From Bordetella parapertussis (lineage in GTDB: Bacteria; Pseudomonadota; Gammaproteobacteria; Burkholderiales; Burkholderiaceae_B): DNA of 6,355 bases. The notes under the pieces are model-generated. The model made no database searches, was not told where the DNA came from, and worked only from the letters and a program-made list of their open reading frames with translations. The translations under genes were made by a program, and so were the position numbers. The stretch covers positions 1-6,355 of the forward strand of contig CALQNE010000203.1 of assembly GCA_943331855.1 (NCBI GenBank), read 5' to 3'. Positions 1 to 5,849 of the stretch are shown here, one piece after another. How positions within the stretch are numbered: the stretch's first letter is position 1; each line of letters opens with the position of its first letter.

Positions 1-219
1 ACGATTCACAAGCGGAACTCTTGGTCTCAACAAAGCATTAATTTGTTTGATCTCTTGGCGAATTCTAAGTACCCCGTTGAAGTAAAAAAGATCGAATTGC
101 TTGACGCAACATTTAGATACGATCTCAATAGACACATACAAAAATCAAGATTTGATCAAACCTTAACCCCGATCGGGGAATGTGCGATCGAATTTATTTT
201 GAAAAAATTACCTACTTAA
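1..219 (+). CDS. C-terminal end of an unrecognised protein (5' end outside window)
   Basis: Frame 1 is open from the first base to a TAA at 217-219, giving 72 residues, while the other two plus frames close within about 30 codons. The composition is AT-rich like the following gene, and the stop lies only 15 bp before that gene's first possible start, so the two are probably co-transcribed. The visible part is soluble, rich in charged and hydrophobic residues, with no membrane segment and no repeat. It ends in a likely amphipathic helix (GECAIEFILKKLPT). The stretch DQTLTPIGECAIEFI faintly recalls the C-terminal end of SGNH/GDSL hydrolases, where a D-x-x-H pair precedes a 'LTPxG' turn, but the histidine is absent here, so this is only a weak speculation. 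I do not recognise the family. That it is coding is fairly likely; its function is unknown. Confidence 0.55.
   Translation, partial: TIHKRNSWSQQSINLFDLLANSKYPVEVKKIELLDATFRYDLNRHIQKSRFDQTLTPIGECAIEFILKKLPT
167..178. repeat. Perfect 12-bp palindrome
   Basis: The sequence CCCCGATCGGGG is a perfect palindrome inside the 3' end of the partial left-edge gene. It stands out as a GC-rich block in AT-rich surroundings. It is centred on a GATC, one of eight in the first 336 bases. With no loop and no T tract it is not a terminator; a protein-binding or restriction-type site is possible, and so is chance. Confidence 0.35.
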
Positions 220-234
220 AGACTATATTTTTTA

Positions 235-999
235 TTGAGCCAAAACATGAATGTTTCTAACACGATCGTCGTGTCGACTGTCTATGGTCAGATGCTAATC
301 AATCGTTACGACATCAATCAGAGCAACACGCTGATCAAAACGGGTAAGGCGTGGGATTATTCTAAAATTGAATTGATTAAATTGTTGTCTAGAACTTCGC
401 CGCCCAACGGTGTTTTTTTAGATATCGGTGCAAATTTTGGATGTTATGCATTAGCTATTTCTGAAGAGGTAAAAAATTCTGGTGGTGTCGTGCATGCTTA
501 TGAGGCTCAAAGAGAAATTGCTTATTTAATTTGTGGATCTGTGGCTTTAAATGCGATGTCAAACGTTGTTGTTCATAATGTTTGCGTGGGTAACGGCGTG
601 ACAGATATCGACATACCCAAATTCAATTATCACGAACCTCTTAATTTTGGGAGTGTCGAATTTAAAGATCGGCAAGCTGAGCAGCTCAGTCAAAGCCGTG
701 GGCAGTCCACCGAAAAAGTAAGACAAATCCGAATAGATGACTCTAATTTTGAAAACGTCAGATTTATGAAGATTGACGTAGAAGGAATGGAAGAAGACGT
801 CTTGATTGGGGCGACTAAAACGATTGAAAACTCAAATCCAATATGTTTGATCGAATATATCAAATCAGACCGTAATTTTTTAGTCGAATATTTTAAGACG
901 CGAAATTATAGAATTTGGGATTTGCAGGGTGATTTTTTGTGTGTGTCAAAAACTAACGAGAGCCTCTCGAACTTAAACTTCCCAGAGGTCGGCATTTGA
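235..999 (+). CDS. FkbM-family SAM-dependent methyltransferase
   Basis: This is a predicted class I S-adenosylmethionine-dependent O-methyltransferase of the FkbM family (PF05050 type), cytosolic, 254 residues, a usual size. The N-terminus has the family's STVYGQMLINRYD segment (about 14-26). The SAM-binding motif I is FLDIGANFG (61-69), with the acidic end of strand 2 at YE (89-90). The most telling FkbM signature is MKIDVEGMEEDVLIGA (178-193). Family members methylate sugars or small hydroxylated metabolites and often sit in O-antigen, capsule, flagellin-glycan or secondary-metabolite clusters; the substrate here cannot be read from sequence. The start is uncertain: TTG at 235 gives 254 residues, while ATG at 247 gives 250 and may be the true start; neither has a clear Shine-Dalgarno sequence. 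The gene is markedly AT-richer (about 30-40% GC in sampled lines) than the minus-strand operon to its right, suggesting horizontal transfer. It converges on the tRNA cluster. Confidence 0.9.
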   Translation: MSQNMNVSNTIVVSTVYGQMLINRYDINQSNTLIKTGKAWDYSKIELIKLLSRTSPPNGVFLDIGANFGCYALAISEEVKNSGGVVHAYEAQREIAYLICGSVALNAMSNVVVHNVCVGNGVTDIDIPKFNYHEPLNFGSVEFKDRQAEQLSQSRGQSTEKVRQIRIDDSNFENVRFMKIDVEGMEEDVLIGATKTIENSNPICLIEYIKSDRNFLVEYFKTRNYRIWDLQGDFLCVSKTNESLSNLNFPEVGI

Positions 1000-1126
1000 A
1001 GTTTTGGGTTCGTTTGAATTAGACTGATCGCACCATTGGGGTAGAGCCCAATAGTGCCCAGTACATACCACCTACGTGGCCGGTACAAACATGTAAACCA
1101 TGTGTCCAGAACGGACCAAAGGATGA
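1000..1126. other. Convergent intergenic gap with several short dyads
   Basis: This 127-bp gap separates the plus-strand methyltransferase from the 3' end of the minus-strand tRNA cluster. It holds no gene. Three dyad symmetries lie close together: 1031-1056 (CAC and ATTGGG arms with one mismatch, loop GTAGAG), 1061-1086 (GTAC outer arms, CCAC/GTGG inner arms, loop CTAC) and 1089-1103 (ACATG/CATGT, loop TAAAC). None is followed by a T tract on either strand, so none is a standard intrinsic terminator, although transcripts from both sides must end near here. Confidence 0.55.
1031..1056. repeat. Inverted repeat, terminator-like stem without T tract
   Basis: The arms are CAC-C-ATTGGG and CCCAAT-A-GTG around a six-base loop, GTAGAG, giving 9 pairs with one internal mismatch. 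It begins 32 bp after the stop of the methyltransferase gene and could slow or end transcription from either side. The lack of a following T run on either strand argues against a simple Rho-independent terminator. Confidence 0.4.
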
Positions 1127-1203
1127 TGGCGGAGCGGACGGGACTCGAACCCGCGACCCCCGGCGTGACAGGCCGGTATTCTAACCAACTGAACTACCGC
1201 TCC
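1127..1203 (-). tRNA. tRNA-Asp (anticodon GTC)
   Basis: On the minus strand a complete 77-nt cloverleaf can be read. The 5' acceptor arm GGAGCGG pairs with CCGCTCC, followed by discriminator G and an encoded CCA (1127-1129). The D arm contains AGTTCAGTTGGTTAGAAT. The anticodon loop is CTGTCAC, with GTC at plus-strand 1167-1169. The T arm carries GGTTCGAGTCC. It decodes GAC/GAU. It is the last gene of a three-tRNA cluster, 23 bp after tRNA-Glu in transcription order. Its 3' end faces the AT-rich accessory segment, a common position for island integration. Confidence 0.97.
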
Positions 1204-1226
1204 GCAGCGATAAACTTCTTTAAAAC

Positions 1227-1302
1227 TGGCGTCCCCAAGGGGATTCGAACCCCTGTACTCACCGTGAAAGGGTGATGTCCTAGGCCTCTAGACGATGGGG
1301 AC
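1227..1302 (-). tRNA. tRNA-Glu (anticodon TTC)
   Basis: The minus strand gives a 76-nt cloverleaf with acceptor arms GTCCCCA and TGGGGAC, discriminator G and an encoded CCA (1227-1229). The anticodon loop is CTTTCAC, with TTC at plus-strand 1266-1268. The T arm carries GGTTCGAATCC. The D arm reads TCGTCTAGAGGCCTAGGA, as is usual for bacterial tRNA-Glu. It lies between tRNA-Ala and tRNA-Asp with spacers of 27 and 23 bp, so the three are almost surely processed from one precursor. Confidence 0.97.
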
Positions 1303-1329
1303 TAGATTTGTTGCATTCTTCGCGTTGAC

Positions 1330-1405
<76 letters not shown>

Positions 1406-1518
1406 AAAAAACTAAAGCCAGAACAGTTAAACGCCTTAATGGGGGCCGTTTAATTGACCTGACTTCGATCTTGGCACTGAGAAAAAAGCCCACAGTGTGT
1501 CTACAGCGAAGAAACGGG

Positions 1519-1547
1519 ATTATGCCTAAATTTTGCCTCTTACGCAA
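1519..1547 (-). promoter_or_regulatory. Candidate sigma-70 promoter of the tRNA cluster
   Basis: On the minus strand a -35-like TTGCGT (plus 1542-1547) and a -10-like CATAAT (plus 1519-1524, five of six consensus bases) are separated by exactly 17 bp. The -10 is followed by CCCGTTTC, a GC-leaning discriminator as seen in stringently controlled stable-RNA promoters. Transcription would start near 1512, leaving a leader of about 105 nt before tRNA-Ala. It lies 28 bp beyond the stop of the GNAT-like gene. The -35 is weak, and read-through from the operon is an alternative. The rest of the 1406-1574 gap shows no gene and no clear terminator. Confidence 0.4.
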
Positions 1548-1574
1548 GTCGGGTGCAGGGCCAGACCCATGCGG

Positions 1575-2753
1575 TTAATCACCAATTTCGGGTCTAAACG
1601 GGGAATGCAGGCTTTGCATGTAGTTGTCGATGCCTGCCCGCTCTTGTTCTAAGAAGCGTTCGACCGCATCTGCAAAGGCCGGATGGGCAAGCCAATGCGC
1701 GGATTGGGTTTGCACGGGCTCAAAACCACGGGCCAGTTTGTGTTCACCCTGTGCGCCGCCTTCGACAACGGCGATGTTGTGCTTGAGAGCCCATTCAAGG
1801 GGGGTGTAGTAGGCCAGTTCAAAGTGCAGGCAGTCGATATGCCTCAAAGCGCCCCAATAACGGCCATAGAGTTTGCGTTGACCGTTGACGGTATCCAACC
1901 ATAGCAAGGAGGCGGCAATGGCCTGGTCGCCCTGATAGGCGATTGCAATGACGCAGTGATCAGCCAGCGTGGCGCCTACCGCTTCAAAAAAAGCAGGGGT
2001 CAGATAAGGTGGATTGCCGCGCTGATGGTAGGTGTTGGCGTAGCAGCGATAAAAAATATCCCAATGTTCAGGGGTAATTTCGGAGCCCGTAATCACTTGC
2101 GTGGTGACACCCGCTTCTCTGACCTTACGGCGCTCAGCGCGAATTTTTTTTCGTTTGGGTTGGGTCAGCGATGCCAAAAAAGTTTCAAAGTCGACCCACC
2201 CGCGATTGATCCAATGAAATTGCGTATGTTTGCGCGACATACAGCCCGCGGCGCAGAGCGCGGCGGTGTCAGCTTCGTTGGTATACAGCACGTGCAGCGA
2301 GGACAACTTACTTTCTTTAGCCCATTGCAACAAAGCCTGCGCAGCGGCAGGGCGATGGGCGTCACGGGTTAGTAGGCGTGGGCCGGGAACGGGGGTGAAG
2401 GGGACGGCAGCGAGCCACTTGGGGTAGTACTGCAGGCCATGGCGCTGATAGGCATCGGCCCACGCCCAGTCAAACACAAACTCGCCGTAAGAGTGCCCTT
2501 TTGCATAAAGGGGAACTGCCGCGACAAGCGTTGCAAGTGCAGGGTCAACGCTGGGCGCCCCGTGGGTATCCCATAACAACAAATGCTGTGGTTTCCAGCC
2601 GGTGTCGGCTGCCACGCTGCCCGAGCTTTCAAAAGCTTTTAAAAAGGCATGTTGGCACAGCACCGAGCCACCGCTTTCTGTGACAAGGGCGTTCCACTGT
2701 TGGGGGTGAATCTCGTCAATATGATCAATGATCTGTAGATGCAGCGGCGTCAT
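1575..2753 (-). CDS. FemAB/GNAT-like protein of the PF04339 (DUF482, COG3146) family
   Basis: This 392-residue soluble protein belongs, by its motifs, to the family named 'peptidogalycan biosynthesis protein' or 'GNAT family N-acetyltransferase' in databases. Family landmarks, in order, are YAKGHSYGEFVFDWAWADAY (83-102), a strongly basic helix QPKRKKIRAERRKVREAG (198-215), YGRYWG (296-301), LHFELAYY (309-316) and EGGAQGEHKLARGFEP (331-346). The fold is expected to be a pair of GNAT domains as in FemABX aminoacyl transferases, but no substrate has been shown to my knowledge and I do not assign one. No signal peptide or membrane segment is visible. Its ATG overlaps the lnt stop in an ATGA junction (2750-2753), and no good Shine-Dalgarno precedes it, which points to translational coupling with lnt. 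It is the last gene of the operon, followed by the tRNA cluster. Family placement is confident; function is open. Confidence 0.88.
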   Translation of the reverse strand: MTPLHLQIIDHIDEIHPQQWNALVTESGGSVLCQHAFLKAFESSGSVAADTGWKPQHLLLWDTHGAPSVDPALATLVAAVPLYAKGHSYGEFVFDWAWADAYQRHGLQYYPKWLAAVPFTPVPGPRLLTRDAHRPAAAQALLQWAKESKLSSLHVLYTNEADTAALCAAGCMSRKHTQFHWINRGWVDFETFLASLTQPKRKKIRAERRKVREAGVTTQVITGSEITPEHWDIFYRCYANTYHQRGNPPYLTPAFFEAVGATLADHCVIAIAYQGDQAIAASLLWLDTVNGQRKLYGRYWGALRHIDCLHFELAYYTPLEWALKHNIAVVEGGAQGEHKLARGFEPVQTQSAHWLAHPAFADAVERFLEQERAGIDNYMQSLHSPFRPEIGD

Positions 2754-4384
2754 GGTGACAGCCGTTTGTTGCGGCGATAGAGCGCAAACAGCAAGAAGAA
2801 ACCAGCAAGCAATAAAATTGGAAGGTTTCCACGCGACGCATAGGGTGTGAGGCCCTGTTGACCCTGTACGTTTAGGTCTAACACGGCAGCTCTGTGTGGT
2901 GGTACGCGTGCGATCGTTTTACCGTGTGCATCAATTGCGCCAGTGATGCCTGTATTGGTTGCGCGCAGCATGGGACGTGAAGTTTCAAGCGCACGCATGC
3001 GCGCCATCTGCCAATGCTGTCGCAAGGCCCATGAGTCACCAAACCAGCCTAGGTTGCTGAAGTTCGCCAAGATTGTGGCGCCCTGGTTTGACACCGAGCC
3101 GTTACCTGCTTCAAGCGCAGGGAGTAGTTCTTCGCCAAAGACGTCTTCATAACAAATATTGGGCGCGACGCGTTGATCGCCGATCGTAAAGGGTGGCTGC
3201 TGCAACGCCCCGCGATTGAAGTCACCCAAGGGGATTGCTAACTGATCGACAAACCAGCGAAAGCCGCTTGGTACAAACTCACCAAACGGAACAAGATGAT
3301 GCTTGTCGTAACGCAACGCGGTGCGGCCGCTTGTGAGGGCCTCGAGTGTGGTCGTTTGATCCAGGCCGATCACACTATTGGTATAGCTGCCGGTCGCGCG
3401 ATCAAATAAGGCTGCGCCCATCATGATGGTGCTGCCGTGTTGTGCTGCGATCATGCGCCAGGCGTCCCAGACGGCTGGGTCAAGCTGGTGTTGAAACACG
3501 GCTAAAGCGGTTTCGGGCAGCAATACAAGCTTTGGGGGCAGGGTGCCTGTTGGTGTGGGCGTAGCCGCTAATCTGAGGTGAGTTTCAATGGTTTTTTGGA
3601 TATGGCCTGGCGTAAATTTGATGTCTTGTTCGACATTGCCTTGCACCAGTCGCACGCGCAAAGGCTGCCCGGCGGGAGTTGTCCACGCGTACTGTTGCAG
3701 CGCCCAACCTGCTAACGCAAATATCAGAGCAAGCAGGCCGACTAGTGCGCGCTGTGGCTGGTGGGTGGATCGTCCTCGCGCGGTGTTGACCAGTGATGCA
3801 AGCGCCGCTGCTGTGAAGGCGGTGATAAAGGTCACACCATAGACGCCTAGTACAGGGGCCCAGCCGGCGAACCAGCTGTCGACATGGGCATAACCGCTAT
3901 TGAGCCATGGAAACCCCGTAAAGAGTGTTCCGCGCAACCATTCGCACAGCGTCCAGGCCGACGCCCACACCAAGGCTGCGCCAATCAGTTTGAAGGCTGT
4001 TTGAGTGGTGTTCGGTTGTGCCAGGTGATTCGTTTGTTGGGTGAGCCAAGCGGCCAACGCCGCGAACAGCCCTAAGAATGCGCTGAGGGCCATCAGAGCA
4101 ATCACCGCCAAGGGAAGTGGCATTAACCCATAGGTGTGCATGCTAATCGTGAGCCAATACACACCCACTACAAAATGCGCAAAGGCAAAGAACCACGCGC
4201 GTCGGGCGGCCAACGCAGCACTGGGTGCTTGCCAAACGCAGTGCACGAGCCACGCCAGAGTGATTAATTCAAGCGGGCTCAGCGCCCACGAGGGGATAGG
4301 CTCAGGGGCAAAGCTTAAGGCGTGTAGTGCCCCGCCTAAGATCAAACCAAGGGCTAAGCGCCATTTCACCCACCAGAGCGCCAC
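2750..4384 (-). CDS. lnt: Apolipoprotein N-acyltransferase Lnt
   Basis: Lnt transfers an acyl chain from a phospholipid to the N-terminal cysteine of apolipoproteins in the inner membrane, the last step of lipoprotein maturation. The product has 544 residues, somewhat longer than the 512 of E. coli. The first about 230 residues form the hydrophobic multi-pass domain, including the GFPWLNSGYA motif (157-166). The nitrilase-like periplasmic domain follows (about 241-505), with a C-terminal membrane helix (521-536) and a positively charged tail. The catalytic triad is visible: E291 (LLPETA), K361 (YDKHHLVPFGEFVP) and C411 (NICYEDVFGEE). The downstream conserved block SNLGWFGDSWALRQH (443-457) is present. 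A short insertion (about 424-436, GNGSVSNQG) lies between the cysteine and this block. The start is GTG at 4384, 3 bp after the corC stop, with GAAGG 11 nt upstream, inside the corC end. Confidence 0.96.
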   Translation of the reverse strand: MALWWVKWRLALGLILGGALHALSFAPEPIPSWALSPLELITLAWLVHCVWQAPSAALAARRAWFFAFAHFVVGVYWLTISMHTYGLMPLPLAVIALMALSAFLGLFAALAAWLTQQTNHLAQPNTTQTAFKLIGAALVWASAWTLCEWLRGTLFTGFPWLNSGYAHVDSWFAGWAPVLGVYGVTFITAFTAAALASLVNTARGRSTHQPQRALVGLLALIFALAGWALQQYAWTTPAGQPLRVRLVQGNVEQDIKFTPGHIQKTIETHLRLAATPTPTGTLPPKLVLLPETALAVFQHQLDPAVWDAWRMIAAQHGSTIMMGAALFDRATGSYTNSVIGLDQTTTLEALTSGRTALRYDKHHLVPFGEFVPSGFRWFVDQLAIPLGDFNRGALQQPPFTIGDQRVAPNICYEDVFGEELLPALEAGNGSVSNQGATILANFSNLGWFGDSWALRQHWQMARMRALETSRPMLRATNTGITGAIDAHGKTIARVPPHRAAVLDLNVQGQQGLTPYASRGNLPILLLAGFFLLFALYRRNKRLSP

Positions 4385-4387
4385 GAT

Positions 4388-5275
4388 TTATTCGGCCTTC
4401 GGTTGAGGCGACTGGTCATTGAGTATGCGTCGTTTGACGCGTAACCAGAGCGCGCGCCGTGCATCGGCTCGCATCACCTCGATACGCAAATCATCGTGCA
4501 AGCAGAAATCACCGCGACGTGGAATCCGCCCCAGCACATGGGCTAACCAACCACCAATGGTGTCGTATTCGCCCTCTGGCAAGCTGGTTTTAAGCGCAGC
4601 ATTGAAGATTTCGATTTCAGTGGTTGCTAATACGCGCCAGGCCTGCGCACCATCCGAAAAAATCGTTTGCTCGCCCGCCACGTCGTACTCGTCTTCAATT
4701 TCACCGACGATTTGTTCTAAGACGTCTTCGAGAGTGACTAAGCCTGTGATGCCGCCATGCTCGTCGATCACAACGGCGATGTGGTTACGTTTGCTGCGAA
4801 ACTCTTGCAGCAGCACGTTCAATTGCTTTGTTTCTGGAATAAAGACGGCCGGGCGTACGAGATCGCGCAAGGTGAGAGTCGGGTCGATCATGTGACGCAA
4901 TAAATCTTTGGTCATGATCACGCCGATGATATTGTCGCGAGACTCTTCAAACACCGGAAACCGCGAGTGCGCAGTTTCGATGATGCTCGGTAGCAAAGAG
5001 GCGATTGATTCGCTGACATCCAATAAATCCATACGGCCGCGAGGCACCATCACATCCATGACGGTTTGCTCAGACATCGCAAGCGCACCCTTTAGCATCG
5101 AGTATGAATCAGCATCGATGAGGTTGCGTTCACGGGCCGCATTCAGCACGGCCATGATGCCTTCGCGGTCTTCGGGCTCGCGTCGCACAAGCGACAGCAG
5201 GCGATCAATCAATCGGGGACGAGTGGGTTTGGCTGAAGGGGTTGAAGTATCAGCAGCAGGGTAAGGATCTGACAT
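4388..5275 (-). CDS. corC: CorC/YbeX, CBS-pair protein of the HlyC/CorC family
   Basis: This 295-residue protein contains two CBS domains (about 72-133 and 140-195), with VMDVMVPRGRMDLL (72-85), SRFPVFEESRDNIIGVIMTKDLL (104-126) and a second IDEHGGITGLVTLEDVLEQIVGEIEDEYD block (170-198). It ends in a CorC_HlyC transporter-associated domain (about 212-285). It lacks the N-terminal DUF21 membrane domain of the larger family members, so it is the short soluble form. In enterobacteria the orthologue was named for magnesium/cobalt efflux and has also been tied to ribosome metabolism, in keeping with its place after ybeZ and ybeY. CBS pairs usually bind adenine nucleotides. The ATG at 5275 is preceded by a modest TGGA about 4 nt upstream. 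The stop lies 3 bp before the lnt start. Confidence 0.95.
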   Translation of the reverse strand: MSDPYPAADTSTPSAKPTRPRLIDRLLSLVRREPEDREGIMAVLNAARERNLIDADSYSMLKGALAMSEQTVMDVMVPRGRMDLLDVSESIASLLPSIIETAHSRFPVFEESRDNIIGVIMTKDLLRHMIDPTLTLRDLVRPAVFIPETKQLNVLLQEFRSKRNHIAVVIDEHGGITGLVTLEDVLEQIVGEIEDEYDVAGEQTIFSDGAQAWRVLATTEIEIFNAALKTSLPEGEYDTIGGWLAHVLGRIPRRGDFCLHDDLRIEVMRADARRALWLRVKRRILNDQSPQPKAE

Positions 5276-5357
5276 TGTCCAGAGACAGAGTGATGGTAGG
5301 TCTAGAATAACCTGAAAGCACTGTCATACGCGCACCAGTTTGGCGCAAGTTGACCGA
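5276..5357. other. 82-bp gap between ybeY and corC
   Basis: This is the only real spacer inside the operon. On the minus strand I looked for sigma-70 and heat-shock type promoters. The best elements (ATGACA, CTTGCGC) have no partner at proper spacing. A weak dyad, GC-A-CCA/TGG-C-GC with loop GTT (5332-5344), has no T tract. Nothing is firmly supported here. Confidence 0.4.
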
Positions 5358-5849
5358 TTAAGGCAGAAGATAAGGGTCGTGAATTCCGATTTCAGCCAAA
5401 ATCTTTGTTTCTAGGGATTCCATCTGGGTCGCGTCGCGCGCTTTGATGTGGTCATAGCCTAAGGCATGGAGTGTGCCGTGCAGCGTGAGATGGGTAGCGT
5501 GCGCTAAAAATTTTTTTCGCTGAGCTTTGGCTTCGAGCTTTAGGATTGGCACGCAAATCACGATATCGCCATTGATGCGACCATCAGGTTGCAAGCCATA
5601 GGCAAAGGTCAAGACGTTTGTCGCATAGTTTTTTTTGCGATAGTCATTATTTAGGGTTCGCGCCTCAGGCAGGCCGACTAAGCGCACACTTAAGTTTGCG
5701 CCCTGAAAAGATTTATTCAGATCGTTGTAAGCAGCGTTCAGTGCGCGTTGCACCCAGGCACGAATCCGCCAACGCGGCAGACGTGGCTCTGCCACCGCAT
5801 ATTGCACGGCTAAAGATAGCTCAGGCTTTGCTTTGCTCGTCTTGTTCAT
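5358..5849 (-). CDS. ybeY: YbeY, single-strand-specific endoribonuclease / rRNA maturation factor
   Basis: YbeY is a zinc metalloprotein acting in 16S rRNA 3' maturation and ribosome quality control. With the start at 5849 it has 163 residues, the family's usual size. The zinc motif [11 protein letters not shown] (124-134) supplies three histidines, H124, H128 and H134, in the signature spacing H-x3-H-x5-H. The conserved block [18 protein letters not shown] (67-84) and the GDIVIC strand (94-99) are also present. The frame is open further upstream, to an ATG at 5918, but that would run 98 bp into ybeZ. The ATG at 5849 places a short linker before [19 protein letters not shown], the usual start of this protein in Burkholderiales as I recall it, and leaves a 29-bp overlap with ybeZ. 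No good Shine-Dalgarno is seen, so coupling to ybeZ is likely. Confidence 0.95.
   Translation of the reverse strand: MNKTSKAKPELSLAVQYAVAEPRLPRWRIRAWVQRALNAAYNDLNKSFQGANLSVRLVGLPEARTLNNDYRKKNYATNVLTFAYGLQPDGRINGDIVICVPILKLEAKAQRKKFLAHATHLTLHGTLHALGYDHIKARDATQMESLETKILAEIGIHDPYLLP

Noticed and set aside
1054..1275. Open plus-strand frame of 73 codons reading AERTGLEPATPGVTGRY
   Set aside because: It is the reverse reading of tRNA-Asp and tRNA-Glu, a well-known type of spurious tRNA-derived protein in annotations.
1465..1500. Possible intrinsic terminator (GTGTGGGC followed by six T on the minus strand)
   Set aside because: The T run is preceded by no adequate stem; CACA/TGTG leaves only a one-base loop.
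1956..2372. 138-codon plus-strand open frame
   Set aside because: It lies wholly antisense to the PF04339 gene, whose family motifs are clear; it has no recognisable domain.
4419..4895. 158-codon plus-strand open frame
   Set aside because: It is antisense to corC, very rich in Ser/Arg/Thr as expected of a shadow frame, and matches no family.
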